From positions 21,833-85,832 of the forward strand of contig NZ_LFLU01000021.1 in NCBI RefSeq assembly GCF_001189965.1: DNA of 64,000 bases, written 5' to 3'. The notes under the pieces are model-generated. The model was not told the origin of the DNA, did not search any database, and worked only from the letters and a program-made list of their open reading frames with translations. Both the position numbers and the translations under genes were made by a program. Shown here piece after piece: positions 27,608 to 36,534 of the stretch. Source of the stretch: Herbaspirillum rhizosphaerae. Its GTDB lineage: Bacteria > Pseudomonadota > Gammaproteobacteria > Burkholderiales > Burkholderiaceae_D. Position 1 is the stretch's first letter; each line of letters opens with the position of its first letter.

Positions 27608-27986
27608 GGGTGTCGTCAAAATATTGCTGCAAAATAATGGCGGCGGCCTCGGCGTCGATATGCTCGCCGCGGCGTTGTTCGATCACTGCCGAGGAATAGC
27701 GCTCGTCCACCAGCACCGTCTCGACGCCGAAGCGGCCGTGCAACTGGTTGGCGAAACGGCGGCAGCGCACGGTCATCTCGTGTTCGGCGCCGTCGGGATG
27801 GCTGGGCAGACCGACGATGCAGCGCGTCGGCGTCCACTCGTCGATCAGCTTGCCGAGTTCGGCGAACTTGGCGTCGTTGGTGGCGGCGCTGATGATGGTC
27901 AGAGGCTGGGCTTGCTTGATCAGGGTATTGCCGATTGCCACGCCGATGCGCTTTAAGCCGAAGTCGAAGGCCAGGAGCGTTTCCAC
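27594..27986 (-). CDS. ruvX: YqgF/RuvX-family RNase H-fold nuclease
   Basis: A 130-residue protein with the N-terminal RNase H-fold motif AFDFGLKRIGVA, VGLPSHPDG in the middle and VDERYSS later. The family is implicated in Holliday-junction resolution and pre-16S rRNA maturation. The start appears to be GTG at 27986, 10 bases after yqgE, with AGGA just ahead. Length fits the family. Confidence 0.85.
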   Translation of the reverse strand: METLLAFDFGLKRIGVAIGNTLIKQAQPLTIISAATNDAKFAELGKLIDEWTPTRCIVGLPSHPDGAEHEMTVRCRRFANQLHGRFGVETVLVDERYSSAVIEQRRGEHIDAEAAAIILQQYFDDTHEHN

Positions 27987-27996
27987 GGAGTCCTGC

Positions 27997-28686
27997 TCAG
28001 GCCCGGCCGAAATCGCCGCTGAGCATGACCGGGTCGATGCCCAGCAAGGCCAGCGCCGCCGTGAAGCGTTGCTCCACCGGCAAGTCGAAAATGATGGCCG
28101 GATCGGCCTTGACGGTCAGCCAGCCGTTGCGGCCGAGTTCGTCTTCCAGCTGGCCGGCGCTCCAGCCCGAACAACCGAGGCTGACCAGCACCTGCTGCGG
28201 GCCGTCGCCGTGGGCGACCGCTTCCAGCACGTCCTTGGAGGTGGTCAGGGAAATCCCGTCGGTCACCTGCAAGGTCGAAGAAAACTGGCTCATCGCCGTA
28301 TGCAGCACGAAACCGCGCTCGACCTGCACCGGACCGCCGAACATCACCGGGCTGCGATACAGCTCGGGCACGGCGTCAGGCGAATCGTGGATGATTTCCA
28401 GCTTGAGATTGATGCGATCGAACAGGACATCCATGGTCATGTCGGTCGGCTTGTTGATGACGACGCCGAGCGCGCCGTTCTGGTTGTGCTCGCACAGATA
28501 CACGACGGTGCCGCCGAAAATCGGGTCCAGCATCGACGGCATTGCTATCAGGAAATGATTGGTCAGGTCGAACTCGGGGGCGAGTTTGGCGGCCTTGTCG
28601 GTGCCGGCCGCAAAATCGGAGGTTTCCGTCGCGTCGAAGGCTGCGTCGGAGGTGTCGGCGGAGAAGGCTTTGCGTCGCTTGATCAT
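27997..28686 (-). CDS. yqgE: YqgE/AlgH family protein
   Basis: A 229-residue protein from the ATG at 28686 (another ATG nine bases upstream is possible). The conserved core begins TNHFLIAMPSMLDPIFGGTV around residue 44 and includes VVINKPTD and LGCSGWSAGQLEDEL. An extra N-terminal tail of about 40 residues precedes the usual start. The biochemical role of the family is unknown; it is commonly next to ruvX, as here. It heads the yqgE-to-plsC operon. Confidence 0.85.
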   Translation of the reverse strand: MIKRRKAFSADTSDAAFDATETSDFAAGTDKAAKLAPEFDLTNHFLIAMPSMLDPIFGGTVVYLCEHNQNGALGVVINKPTDMTMDVLFDRINLKLEIIHDSPDAVPELYRSPVMFGGPVQVERGFVLHTAMSQFSSTLQVTDGISLTTSKDVLEAVAHGDGPQQVLVSLGCSGWSAGQLEDELGRNGWLTVKADPAIIFDLPVEQRFTAALALLGIDPVMLSGDFGRA

Positions 28687-28719
28687 GCCCGCCATTTTAG
28701 CAGTTTTACGACAAATCCC

Positions 28720-28757
28720 CCAGCCCGGCGGCGAGCGCGCGCTCACTGCCGGGCTGG
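28720..28757 (-). terminator. Strong hairpin after the amidohydrolase gene
   Basis: CCAGCCCGGC and GCCGGGCTGG pair perfectly (10 bp) around an 18-base loop that itself contains GAGCGCGCGCTC. It lies just past the amidohydrolase stop at 28766 and before yqgE. The T-run is weak, so termination is likely but not certain. Confidence 0.5.
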
Positions 28758-28765
28758 CTATGCGT

Positions 28766-30190
28766 TCAGGTCGCCAGCAAACGCCGCGTCGCCTCCCGTG
28801 CTTCCCGTCCCAACGCCGTCAGGTCAACGCCGGGAATGTTGTCATCTTCGACCACCGCCTTGCCGGCCACATACAAGGCCTTCAGGTAGGGCCGGCCGCC
28901 GCCGACCACCGGCCCCAGCGCCGGGTCGTGCAGTCCGAAGTAGCGCGGATCGTCCAGGCGATACAGCGCGATGTCGGCCTGTTGTCCGACTTGCAAGCCA
29001 TCAAGGCTGCCCAGTCCCAGCACCCTGGCGCCGCCGGTGGTGCCCCAGCGCACCACGTCTTCCACCGTCGCCGCATCGGCGCCGCCCTCGAAGCTGCCGC
29101 CGGCATAGGACGGCGTCGCCTCCTGGCCGCGCCGCGCACGCTGCATCAGCCAGGCAGCGTGGGTTTCCGACAACATGTCGGCCGCTTCGTTGGACGCCGC
29201 ACCGTCGACGCCGATGGAAACCGGCACGCCGGCCTCTTCCAGCTGCCGGATCGGCGCGATGCCGCTGCCGAGCCGGCCGTTGCTCTGCGGACAATGCGCG
29301 ATGCCGGTGCCGGTCTTGCCGAGCAAGGCGATTTCGGAGGGATCGAGTTTGACCAAGTGGGCGAACCAGACGTCGTTGCCGAGCCAGTCGCAGCGTTCGG
29401 CGAACTCCACCGGCGTGCAATGGTGCTTGCCCTGCGCGGTGTCCTGATAGCCGACGGTTTCCGACAGATGGCTATGCAGTCGCACGCCGGCGCGCCGTGC
29501 AAAACCGGCCATGCTGCGCAACTCTTCCGGCGTAGCCGAATACAGCGGCGTGGTCGGCGCCATCACGACGCGGCGCATCGCCGCCGGCGAGGGGTCGTGG
29601 TAACGCTTGATCAGGCGCTCCATGTCGGTCAGGTAGCCGTCCAGCGTTTCCGGCCGCAGCGCGGTCGGCAATTCAGCCTCCAATTGGCGCGTCTGCGTCG
29701 CCCCGCCGCGGCACAGCACGAAACGCAAGCCGAGCGCTTCGGCTTCCTCGAACAGAATCGCCGAGGTGTCGTAAGGCATGCCGGGGTAATAGAGGTAATT
29801 GTGATCGGCCACCGTGCCGCAGCCGGAGCGCATCAGCTCCACCAGCCCGATGCGCGCCGCCAGCCGAAACAGCTTCTCGTCGAATTTGGCGCGATAACGG
29901 TAAGGCGTGGCCGCCAGCCACGGCGTCAGCGAGGCGTCGATGCCGGCCGGGTCGCCCTTGAGCATGGACTGGAACAGATGGTGATGCGTGTTCACCCATG
30001 ACGGATACGCGATGCAATCGGTGGCATCGACAATCGCCTCGCCCGGCAAGGGTGGCAGCTTGCCGATGGCGCCGATAACGCCGTCGACGACGCGGATGTC
30101 CGGCCCGGCATGACGGGCCGCCGCGCCGGGCAAACCGGTCATGATGGCGTCGATGTTGCGGATCAAAAAAGAAGTCGTCATTGCCTGCAT
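28766..30190 (-). CDS. Amidohydrolase of the 8-oxoguanine deaminase/hydroxydechloroatrazine hydrolase group
   Basis: A 474-residue metal-dependent amidohydrolase: NTHHHLFQS (HxH) near residue 68, a histidine in RLHSHLSETVG, HLVKL, and the Asp in IGVDGAASNEA. The sequence fits COG0402 aminopurine or s-triazine deaminases such as 8-oxoguanine deaminase. It is last in an operon that also encodes an ABC importer and two oxygenases. I infer it deaminates an aminopurine-like product. Start is at 30190 or nine bases later. Confidence 0.75.
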   Translation of the reverse strand: MQAMTTSFLIRNIDAIMTGLPGAAARHAGPDIRVVDGVIGAIGKLPPLPGEAIVDATDCIAYPSWVNTHHHLFQSMLKGDPAGIDASLTPWLAATPYRYRAKFDEKLFRLAARIGLVELMRSGCGTVADHNYLYYPGMPYDTSAILFEEAEALGLRFVLCRGGATQTRQLEAELPTALRPETLDGYLTDMERLIKRYHDPSPAAMRRVVMAPTTPLYSATPEELRSMAGFARRAGVRLHSHLSETVGYQDTAQGKHHCTPVEFAERCDWLGNDVWFAHLVKLDPSEIALLGKTGTGIAHCPQSNGRLGSGIAPIRQLEEAGVPVSIGVDGAASNEAADMLSETHAAWLMQRARRGQEATPSYAGGSFEGGADAATVEDVVRWGTTGGARVLGLGSLDGLQVGQQADIALYRLDDPRYFGLHDPALGPVVGGGRPYLKALYVAGKAVVEDDNIPGVDLTALGREAREATRRLLAT

Positions 30191-30196
30191 ATTCGT

Positions 30197-30988
30197 TCAG
30201 CCCATTTCACTTTCATGCCATCCGGCCAGCGCCACGCGCGACAAAGCCATCATGGCGAGGAACAATACGATCCCGGTCACGGTAATCAAAAACAGCGCCG
30301 CAAACAAGCGCGGAATATTCAGCTGGAAACCCGCCTGCAGGATCTGATACGCCAGCCCCGATCCGGTGCCGCCGGTGCCGGCGACAAACTCCGCCACCAC
30401 CGCCCCGATCAGCGCCAGCCCGCTGGAAATCCGCAAGCCGCCGAAGAAGTAAGGCAAGGCGCTCGGGATGCGCAAGCGGCGCAAGGTCTGCCAGCGCGAC
30501 GCCTTGTTCAGCCTGAACAGATTCAACAAACCCGGATTGACGCTGCGCAGTCCCAGCGTAGTATTCGAGATGATGGGAAACAGCGCCATGATGGTCGCGC
30601 AAATCACCAGCGCAAACGTCGGCTCCTTGACCCAGATGATGATCAGCGGTGCGATGGCGACAATCGGCGTCACCTGCAGGATGATCGCATACGGAAACAG
30701 GCTGACTTCGATGAATCGGCTCTGCACGAACACAAAGGCAATCGCCACGCCGAGGATCACCGACAGCACGAAGGCCATGAAGGTGATCTTCAGCGTCACC
30801 AGCAGCGAATCGGACAGCAAGCCCCAGTCCGCCACCAGCGTCTTGCCGATAACGGACGGCGTCGGCACCAGATAGACCGGCACTTCCAACGCCGTGCAGA
30901 TCAGTTGCCACGCCAGCAGCAGCACCACGCCGATAGCGAACGGGGCGGCGACGCGCAGAAATTTCGGATTAGTGATGAGCGGAGTCAT
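30197..30988 (-). CDS. ABC transporter permease (SsuC/TauC/ThiX type)
   Basis: A 263-residue protein with about six membrane segments and a BPD-transport EAA-like loop (SRWQTLRRLRIPSALPYFFGG) near residue 175. It forms the channel with the adjacent ATPase and the NMT1-type binding protein. The gene overlaps the ATPase stop by 20 bases. The family carries aliphatic sulfonates, taurine, nitrate, thiamine-pyrimidines or purine-like compounds; the substrate here is inferred from the neighbours. Confidence 0.85.
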   Translation of the reverse strand: MTPLITNPKFLRVAAPFAIGVVLLLAWQLICTALEVPVYLVPTPSVIGKTLVADWGLLSDSLLVTLKITFMAFVLSVILGVAIAFVFVQSRFIEVSLFPYAIILQVTPIVAIAPLIIIWVKEPTFALVICATIMALFPIISNTTLGLRSVNPGLLNLFRLNKASRWQTLRRLRIPSALPYFFGGLRISSGLALIGAVVAEFVAGTGGTGSGLAYQILQAGFQLNIPRLFAALFLITVTGIVLFLAMMALSRVALAGWHESEMG

Positions 30989-31856
30989 GTGCCCCTCCTT
31001 CCTGGTTTTCTTGATTGGCCAGCGTCAGATAATCGGACAGAATCTTGCAATACCCCATGAACTCCGGCGAGATGCGGAAAGCATCGTCGCGCATACCGCC
31101 GGCGCCCGGCGCTTCGATGGGAACGTCGGCGATCACCCGCCCCGGCCGCGCCGCCATCACCACCACGCGGCTCGACAGATACACCGCCTCGTAAATGCTG
31201 TGCGTGACGAACACCACCGTCAGGTCCTGCTGGCTCCAGATCCTGCGCAGGTCGGCGTCGAGCTTGTTGCGCGTGAACTCGTCGAGCGCGCCGAAGGGCT
31301 CGTCCATCAGCAGCAGATTGGGCCGCGTCGCCAGCGCGCGCGCAATCGAGGCGCGCATCTGCATGCCGCCCGACAGCTCGCGCGGGTAGGCATCGTGAAA
31401 GCGATCCAGCCCGACCAGCTTGAGCGCATCGCGTACGCGCACGTCGCTCTCGGTGCGCGGCATGTGTTTGAGCTCCAGCGGCAGGCGCACGTTCTGCTCC
31501 ACCGAGGCCCATGGCATCAGCGTCGCTTCCTGGAACACCATCGCCAGCGTGCGGTCCGGCGTGCCCACCGTCGCCAGGTTCTTGCCCCACCAGCGGATGT
31601 GGCCGTGCGACGGCTCTTCCAGCCCGGCGAACATTTTCAGCAAGGTGCTCTTGCCGCAGCCGGACGGGCCGAGCAGCGAGACGAACTCGCCGCGCCGGAT
31701 GTCCAGTTTCACTTCATCCAATGCGCGCGTGCCGTTGCGATAGGTTTTTTCCACCCGCTGCGCGCTCAGCACCGCATCGGCCGCGGATGCAGACTCCGCA
31801 GCGCCCTGCTCCCATGCCGCCAGTTGCGGCATGGCGTGATCGTCTCGTTTCATCAT
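30969..31856 (-). CDS. ABC transporter ATP-binding protein (SsuB/TauB type)
   Basis: A 295-residue ATPase: Walker A LLGPSGCGKSTLL near residue 62, signature ELSGGMQMRASIARAL, Walker B LLLMDEPFGALD and the H-loop FVTHS. It has an N-terminal extension of about 30 residues and a C-terminal tail rich in Asn/Gln/His. It follows the Rieske gene by 12 bases. It energises import by the neighbouring permease. Confidence 0.88.
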   Translation of the reverse strand: MMKRDDHAMPQLAAWEQGAAESASAADAVLSAQRVEKTYRNGTRALDEVKLDIRRGEFVSLLGPSGCGKSTLLKMFAGLEEPSHGHIRWWGKNLATVGTPDRTLAMVFQEATLMPWASVEQNVRLPLELKHMPRTESDVRVRDALKLVGLDRFHDAYPRELSGGMQMRASIARALATRPNLLLMDEPFGALDEFTRNKLDADLRRIWSQQDLTVVFVTHSIYEAVYLSSRVVVMAARPGRVIADVPIEAPGAGGMRDDAFRISPEFMGYCKILSDYLTLANQENQEGGAHDSAHH

Positions 31857-31868
31857 TGCTCCCGGCCT

Positions 31869-32894
31869 CTAGTCTTTGCTGCGGAAAACTTCGGATTCGC
31901 CATGCTCTTCCAGCAACTGCAGCAGCATGCGACGCATGATCAGGCCCGGTCGATCGGACGCCATATGGAACTCCTGCTTGCGGCGCACGTCGATGCAGGC
32001 GTCGGGATCGGTGGCTTCCAGGATCTCGCGGTCTTCCACCAGGATAGGCGCGTCCCAGGCGATCAGCTCGGCTTCGGAGCAATCTTCTTCGGTGTCGTTG
32101 CGATACAGCCATTGCGCCAGCATGATGGAGCCATCGTCGATCGGCGTGGCGCAGTTGTAGATGATGTGATGCCGGCCGGAGTCCGGATACTGGCAACCGA
32201 AGCGGCGCGAAAACGGCAGGTACCAGCGATTGAACATGTGGCGCATGGTGGTGTCGTCGGTGGTGCCGGTGACGCGATAGCTGGCCGGCACGTTCTTGAT
32301 CGGCACCAGCGTTTCCGCTTCAAAGCCGTAATCGGTTTCGTTGATCTCGTACTTCTCCGGCTTGGGCTGATCGTACAGGCCGAAGGTGCCGCGATGGACG
32401 TAACTGAAGTGCGAATTGTCGAAGGAGTTTTCCATCATGCGCAGCGCGCTGGTCTCCCATCGTTCGTAGAACTGGAAGATGCGGCGATAGCCCGGCGTGG
32501 TTTCTTCCGGGAAGAACGGAATATCGCGCAGCGGCTTTTCCAGCGCCACCCACACATAGCCGTAGCGCTCTTCGCAGTAGTACGACTGCACCATGGCGCC
32601 GGCCGGCACCGAACCGTCGGCGTTCTGCGGCACGCGCACGCAGGCGCCGGCGCAATCGAAGGTCCAGCCGTGATAGCCGCAGACGATGTTGCCGTTCTCG
32701 ACGAATCCCTTGGACAGTTTCGCCGTGCGATGGCAACAGCGATCCTGCAGCGCTGCCGGCTTGCCCGGCGACTTGAGCCAGACGACGATGTTTTCGCCCA
32801 GCAGCGTGAAGGGTTTCGGACCGTCTTCCAGCATCGCGATCGGCATGACCGCGTACCAGAATTTGCGCAAGACTTTCTGTTTCGTAACCAGCAT
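31869..32894 (-). CDS. Rieske non-heme iron oxygenase, large subunit
   Basis: A 341-residue VanA-like oxygenase. The Rieske cluster ligands are C-C-H and C-G-Y-H (RCCHRTAKL...VCGYHGW) near residues 48-70. The mononuclear iron motif N-x2-D-x2-H-x4-H is intact in ENSFDNSHFSYVH near residue 170. AAGGAG lies ahead of the ATG at 32894. The family hydroxylates or N-/O-demethylates aromatic and heterocyclic compounds; the operon's reductase is its likely electron donor. Confidence 0.88.
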   Translation of the reverse strand: MLVTKQKVLRKFWYAVMPIAMLEDGPKPFTLLGENIVVWLKSPGKPAALQDRCCHRTAKLSKGFVENGNIVCGYHGWTFDCAGACVRVPQNADGSVPAGAMVQSYYCEERYGYVWVALEKPLRDIPFFPEETTPGYRRIFQFYERWETSALRMMENSFDNSHFSYVHRGTFGLYDQPKPEKYEINETDYGFEAETLVPIKNVPASYRVTGTTDDTTMRHMFNRWYLPFSRRFGCQYPDSGRHHIIYNCATPIDDGSIMLAQWLYRNDTEEDCSEAELIAWDAPILVEDREILEATDPDACIDVRRKQEFHMASDRPGLIMRRMLLQLLEEHGESEVFRSKD

Positions 32895-32989
32895 GGTGCA
32901 ACTCCTTTAAAACCAGCCGCGTCCTGCTCTTGCAAGGACATGGCCAAGCGGCCGGCGCGCCATCATGGTCGCCTTCGCCGCACAATCAT

Positions 32990-33985
32990 TTATGACGCCG
33001 CAGCCAGTACGCTGGCGGCGCCGAAGGTTTCCTGTACTTTCTGCGCAAGGTAGTCGCCGATGGTGCACGGCGCATAGCGCGCCGGATGCTCGTCGGAACA
33101 GCAGGACGGCAGGCACGACACCGTCACCGCGTGATCGCCATCCATGAAGAACGGCAGCGAATAGCGCGGCACCGGATTGTCGTTGCGCACGCGGTGCGCA
33201 TTGCTGTGATAGATGTCGTTGCTCCAGCGCTGCAGCAGGTCGCCGATGTTGACCACGAAGCTGCCGTGGATCGGCGTCGCGCGCACCCAGTCGCCGTCGG
33301 CGTTGCGCACTTCCAGGCCGCCGATGTCGTCCTGCGCCAGGATAGTGACCAGGCCCCAGTCGGTATGTGCGCCGGCGCCGATCTGGTTGTGCTGGGCATC
33401 AGCCGGTTGCGGCGGATAGTGCAGCATGCGCTGCGTGGCAATCGGCGTGCCGAGCGCGAAGTAGAAAAAGTCCTCCGGCAGTTGCAGCGACAGCGCGATG
33501 ATCGCCAGCAGCCGCTGTGACAGGACGCTCATGGCGGCGTGATATTGCTGCGCGTGGGCGCGCATGCCAGGCAATTCCTGCGGCCAAAGGTTGTGACCGT
33601 AACGCAGCACGCCTTGCTGCACATAGGGATGATCGAGCGGCAGATCGGTGCCGAACTGAAAGCCTTCCTTGAGATCGGTCGGACCGTCGTCCAACGCCTG
33701 CGTGCCGATCCGTTCATAGCCGAAGCCGGCCGGCGACAGCGACATGTCGACTGCGCGCTTGACCGCATCCGGCGCGGCAAAGAAGCGGCGCGCCCAATCG
33801 AACTGGCCGTCGACCAGGCTTTGCGGCACGCCATGATTGACCAGGTAGAAGAAACCGACGTCGCGGGCGATCTTGTGGATCTCCCAGGCGACGGCTTCGC
33901 GCTTGCCGAGATCGCCGGAAAACGCATCGGCAAAATCGATGACCGGCAAACGCTGCGCGGTCTTGGGTGGTGTGTAGAGAATCAT
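32990..33985 (-). CDS. Isopenicillin-N-synthase-like 2OG/Fe(II) dioxygenase
   Basis: A 331-residue protein from the ATG at 33985, which has GAGGA five bases upstream; earlier ATGs exist at 34015. Iron ligands are HTD in GAGAHTDWGLV and the later His in NAHRVRN; 2-oxoglutarate is bound by the RYS motif (PRYSLPFF). Members oxidise small molecules, including purines and plant hormones. It sits between the binding-protein and Rieske genes, so I infer that it acts on the imported substrate. Confidence 0.82.
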   Translation of the reverse strand: MILYTPPKTAQRLPVIDFADAFSGDLGKREAVAWEIHKIARDVGFFYLVNHGVPQSLVDGQFDWARRFFAAPDAVKRAVDMSLSPAGFGYERIGTQALDDGPTDLKEGFQFGTDLPLDHPYVQQGVLRYGHNLWPQELPGMRAHAQQYHAAMSVLSQRLLAIIALSLQLPEDFFYFALGTPIATQRMLHYPPQPADAQHNQIGAGAHTDWGLVTILAQDDIGGLEVRNADGDWVRATPIHGSFVVNIGDLLQRWSNDIYHSNAHRVRNDNPVPRYSLPFFMDGDHAVTVSCLPSCCSDEHPARYAPCTIGDYLAQKVQETFGAASVLAAAS

Positions 33986-34067
33986 GGCGTCCTCACGCAA
34001 ATGAACTTCAGACATCCGGTCTGCGCCAGCGAACGGAGCAGACCGGCAGGCGACGGTCAAGCGCCCA

Positions 34068-35057
34068 TCAAGGCATCACGTGCATGTCCTTGACGAACTG
34101 CGTGGTGTACGCCTTGTGCCAGTCGACATCGGCCTTCAGCAAGCCGGTCGACACCATGGTGTCGTAGGTCTTCTTCCAGCGCTCGTCGGTCATGATGCCG
34201 ATGCCTTGTTTCGCCGCATCGCCGCCGGTGACGACCTTCAGCTCCTTGAGTTTCTTGACCGCGTAAGCCAGTTGCTCGTCGCCCATTTCCTTGTTGTCTT
34301 TCTTGATCAGTGCGTTACCTGCAGACGGATCTTCCAGGTAGCTCTTCCAGCCCTCGGCGGTGGCTTTGACGAAGCGTTTCACCAGATCAGGCTTTGTTGC
34401 CACCATCTTCTGCAAGGTGATGATGGTGGTGCCATAAGGCGGATAGCCTTCTTGCGCGAACAGGAAGAAGTTAGCCTTGGCGCCGGTCTTTTCCGCCTGG
34501 AACAATTCCGACGACGGATAGGCTTGCTGCACGATATTCGGATCGGCAAAGAACGGTTGCAGGTTGAAGGTGTAAGCCTTCGATTGCGCGTCGGTGTAAC
34601 CGTACTTTGCTTTCAACCATGGCCACCAGCTCGACTGTCCGGAGCCGGCCACCAGAATCGTCTTGTCCTTCAACGCACCGAGGTTGGGCACGTCGGCATG
34701 GGTCATCATGCCTTGCAGGTCGGATTGGAAAGACGTGCCGACGGTCACCAGCGGCAAGCCCTGCTCAATGCCCTTCAACACGGTGAAGTCGTAACCCATG
34801 CTGAAGTCGGCCTGGCCGGCCACCAGGATCTGCATGTTGTTGACCTGAGGGCCGCCCATCTTGATGGTGACGTCCATGCCGTACTTCTTGTAGATGCCTT
34901 TGGCGACGGCCTGGTAGAAACCACCGTGCTCGGCCTGGGCGTACCAGTTGCTCAGCACGGTGACTTTTTCCTGCGCCTGCGCGCTCGCGGCAACTTGCAA
35001 CGCCAATGCGCCGACGATTGCTGCGGCGATGCGGATAAGGGATGTTCGCTTGCTCAT
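34068..35057 (-). CDS. ABC transporter substrate-binding protein (NMT1/ThiY type)
   Basis: A 329-residue periplasmic protein from the ATG at 35057, preceded by AAGGAAGG. A signal peptide ends near ASAQAQ. The mature part starts KVTVLSNWYAQAEHGGFYQA, a pattern of the NMT1/ThiY family that binds pyrimidine- or other nitrogen-containing ligands. It supplies the SsuBC-like transporter encoded downstream. Ligand identity is not determined. Confidence 0.85.
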   Translation of the reverse strand: MSKRTSLIRIAAAIVGALALQVAASAQAQEKVTVLSNWYAQAEHGGFYQAVAKGIYKKYGMDVTIKMGGPQVNNMQILVAGQADFSMGYDFTVLKGIEQGLPLVTVGTSFQSDLQGMMTHADVPNLGALKDKTILVAGSGQSSWWPWLKAKYGYTDAQSKAYTFNLQPFFADPNIVQQAYPSSELFQAEKTGAKANFFLFAQEGYPPYGTTIITLQKMVATKPDLVKRFVKATAEGWKSYLEDPSAGNALIKKDNKEMGDEQLAYAVKKLKELKVVTGGDAAKQGIGIMTDERWKKTYDTMVSTGLLKADVDWHKAYTTQFVKDMHVMP

Positions 35058-35105
35058 GGCCTTCCTTTCAGGTGGGTTGTTGTTGTACGTCATTGGAATA
35101 TCGAA

Positions 35106-36119
35106 TCAGATATCGAGCACCAGGCGCTCGCCGCGACAGCGCGATACGCAAGGCATCAGGTAGTGGCCGGCCGCGCGCTCGCGTTCCGTCAGCACGCTGT
35201 CGAGATGATCGGGCGCGCCTTCCAGCACGCCGGTCTGGCAACTGCCGCAAAATCCCTCGCCGCACGAGGTGCCGATCTGCACGCCGGCCTCTGCTGCCGC
35301 AGCGACGATGCTTTGCCCCGGCTGCACCATGCACTGCACGCCGGAGCGTTGCAGCACCAGTTCGAATGCGCGGTCTTGCGTTGCGCTGGTATCGGCCGCA
35401 GACGTCGCGGCGGCGAACAGTTCGAAGTGCACGTCGGCGTCGCGCCAGCCGAGCTGCGCTGCCTGCTCGCGCACCTGCGCAATGAAGGGCGCCGGTCCGC
35501 AAACGTACAGCGGCGTTGTCCGCGGCAACAACGTCAGTTTCGCCGCGACGGCGGCAGCGACGTCGTCCGCATGCAGGCCGAAGCGGAAGTGGCAATGTCC
35601 GGCCATAACCGGTTGCGAGAGCTGGGAGAGAAAGGCGACGTGCTCCACGCTGCGCGCGAAGTAGTGTAATTGCGCGGCGCGTCCGCGATGCAGCAGGTCG
35701 GCCGCCATGGCGTAGATCGGCGTGATGCCGATGCCGGCGGCAAACAATGCCGCAGGATGTTCGCTGTCGTACAGGGGAAAGGCGTTGACGGGCGCGCCGG
35801 CGCTCAGTTGCGTGCCGACGCCGGCTTGCGCGTGCAGCCAGGCCGATCCGCCGCGCGATGCCGTTTCGCGTTTGACGGCGATACGATAAAAGCCATCGTC
35901 GCCGGGCGTGTTGCACAGTGAATAGCAACGTTCCAGCCCGCCAGGCAAGGACAGCTTGATATGCGCGCCGGGCGTCCACGCCGGCAAGCTGCGCGCATCG
36001 TCGGCATACAGGTCGAAGACGCGGATATCGCAACCGTCTGCACGCACCGCCGCCACGCGCAGGCGCAGCGGTGCAGCGGTTTGCGCCGCGGTCATGAAGG
36101 CGTCGTGCACGGCCGTCAT
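35106..36119 (-). CDS. Oxygenase reductase component (VanB-like, FMN/NAD and [2Fe-2S])
   Basis: A 337-residue protein from the ATG at 36119 (a longer frame reaches 36158). The domain order is FMN-binding barrel, NAD-binding domain (YVCGPAPFIAQVR) and a C-terminal plant-type ferredoxin with C-x4-C-x2-C in SCGEGFCGSC and a final Cys near LMPCVSRC. It passes electrons from NAD(P)H to the Rieske oxygenase. It is the first gene of the seven-gene operon. Confidence 0.85.
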   Translation of the reverse strand: MTAVHDAFMTAAQTAAPLRLRVAAVRADGCDIRVFDLYADDARSLPAWTPGAHIKLSLPGGLERCYSLCNTPGDDGFYRIAVKRETASRGGSAWLHAQAGVGTQLSAGAPVNAFPLYDSEHPAALFAAGIGITPIYAMAADLLHRGRAAQLHYFARSVEHVAFLSQLSQPVMAGHCHFRFGLHADDVAAAVAAKLTLLPRTTPLYVCGPAPFIAQVREQAAQLGWRDADVHFELFAAATSAADTSATQDRAFELVLQRSGVQCMVQPGQSIVAAAAEAGVQIGTSCGEGFCGSCQTGVLEGAPDHLDSVLTERERAAGHYLMPCVSRCRGERLVLDI

Positions 36120-36375
36120 CGCTGGCCTCCGTGAGGCGGCAACAACGTCGCATAGCACGCAGCGCGTGCAGGATGTTCAGAAAAAAAGGAGTTGCCGCAG
36201 AGACCGGCGAAGGAAGCAAGGCTTGAGCAGCATGAGTGCGGAGATCGTCGCAGCATTTCTCGTGTCCTATAAATTCACAGGTGCCACCGGGCTATTCCGA
36301 TGGCGTCACGAGCAATGCCCCACAGTCGATGGTATTTGGATCGACGGCTAGCCGCTTCTACTCAGTCTTCAAACT

Positions 36376-36391
36376 AGCAATCTGCGTGCCA
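36376..36391 (-). promoter_or_regulatory. Sigma-54 (RpoN) promoter
   Basis: Read on the minus strand the site is TGGCACGCAGATTGCT. It matches the consensus TGGCAC-N5-TTGCW completely, with GG and GC separated by exactly ten bases. It points toward the reductase gene and would give a 5' leader of roughly 240 bases. The only gene run downstream on this strand is the oxygenase/ABC operon. The remaining bases 36120-36375 hold no other gene. Confidence 0.75.
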
Positions 36392-36440
36392 TGCCCTATC
36401 TGCGCGGGATACACGGTTTTTATTGCCGGAGAAATAAAAA

Positions 36441-36462
36441 GAGGACGGAAAATTCCGTCCTC
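36441..36462 (-). terminator. Rho-independent terminator of the dienelactone hydrolase gene
   Basis: GAGGACGGAA-AA-TTCCGTCCTC is a perfect 10-bp stem. On the minus strand it is followed directly by TTTTTATTT. It ends transcripts coming from the gene that stops at 36535 and insulates the sigma-54 promoter region. Confidence 0.8.
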
Positions 36463-36495
36463 AGTGCAAACCATTGATCCAAATCAGTGCGGGCA

Positions 36496-36512
36496 TCACC
36501 AAAAACTGGCGC
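36496..36512. promoter_or_regulatory. NtrC-like enhancer site
   Basis: TCACCA-AAAAC-TGGCGC resembles the NtrC consensus GCACCA-N5-TGGTGC with one mismatch in each half. It lies about 105 bases upstream of the sigma-54 promoter, a typical enhancer distance. Together they suggest nitrogen-limitation control of the downstream operon. This is a motif call only. Confidence 0.5.
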
Positions 36513-36534
36513 AGCCCGTACTGATTGATAGAGA

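Noticed and set aside
30894..33053. A 719-codon plus-strand open frame opposite the ABC ATPase and Rieske genes
   Set aside because: It shadows genes with intact catalytic motifs and has shadow-type composition.
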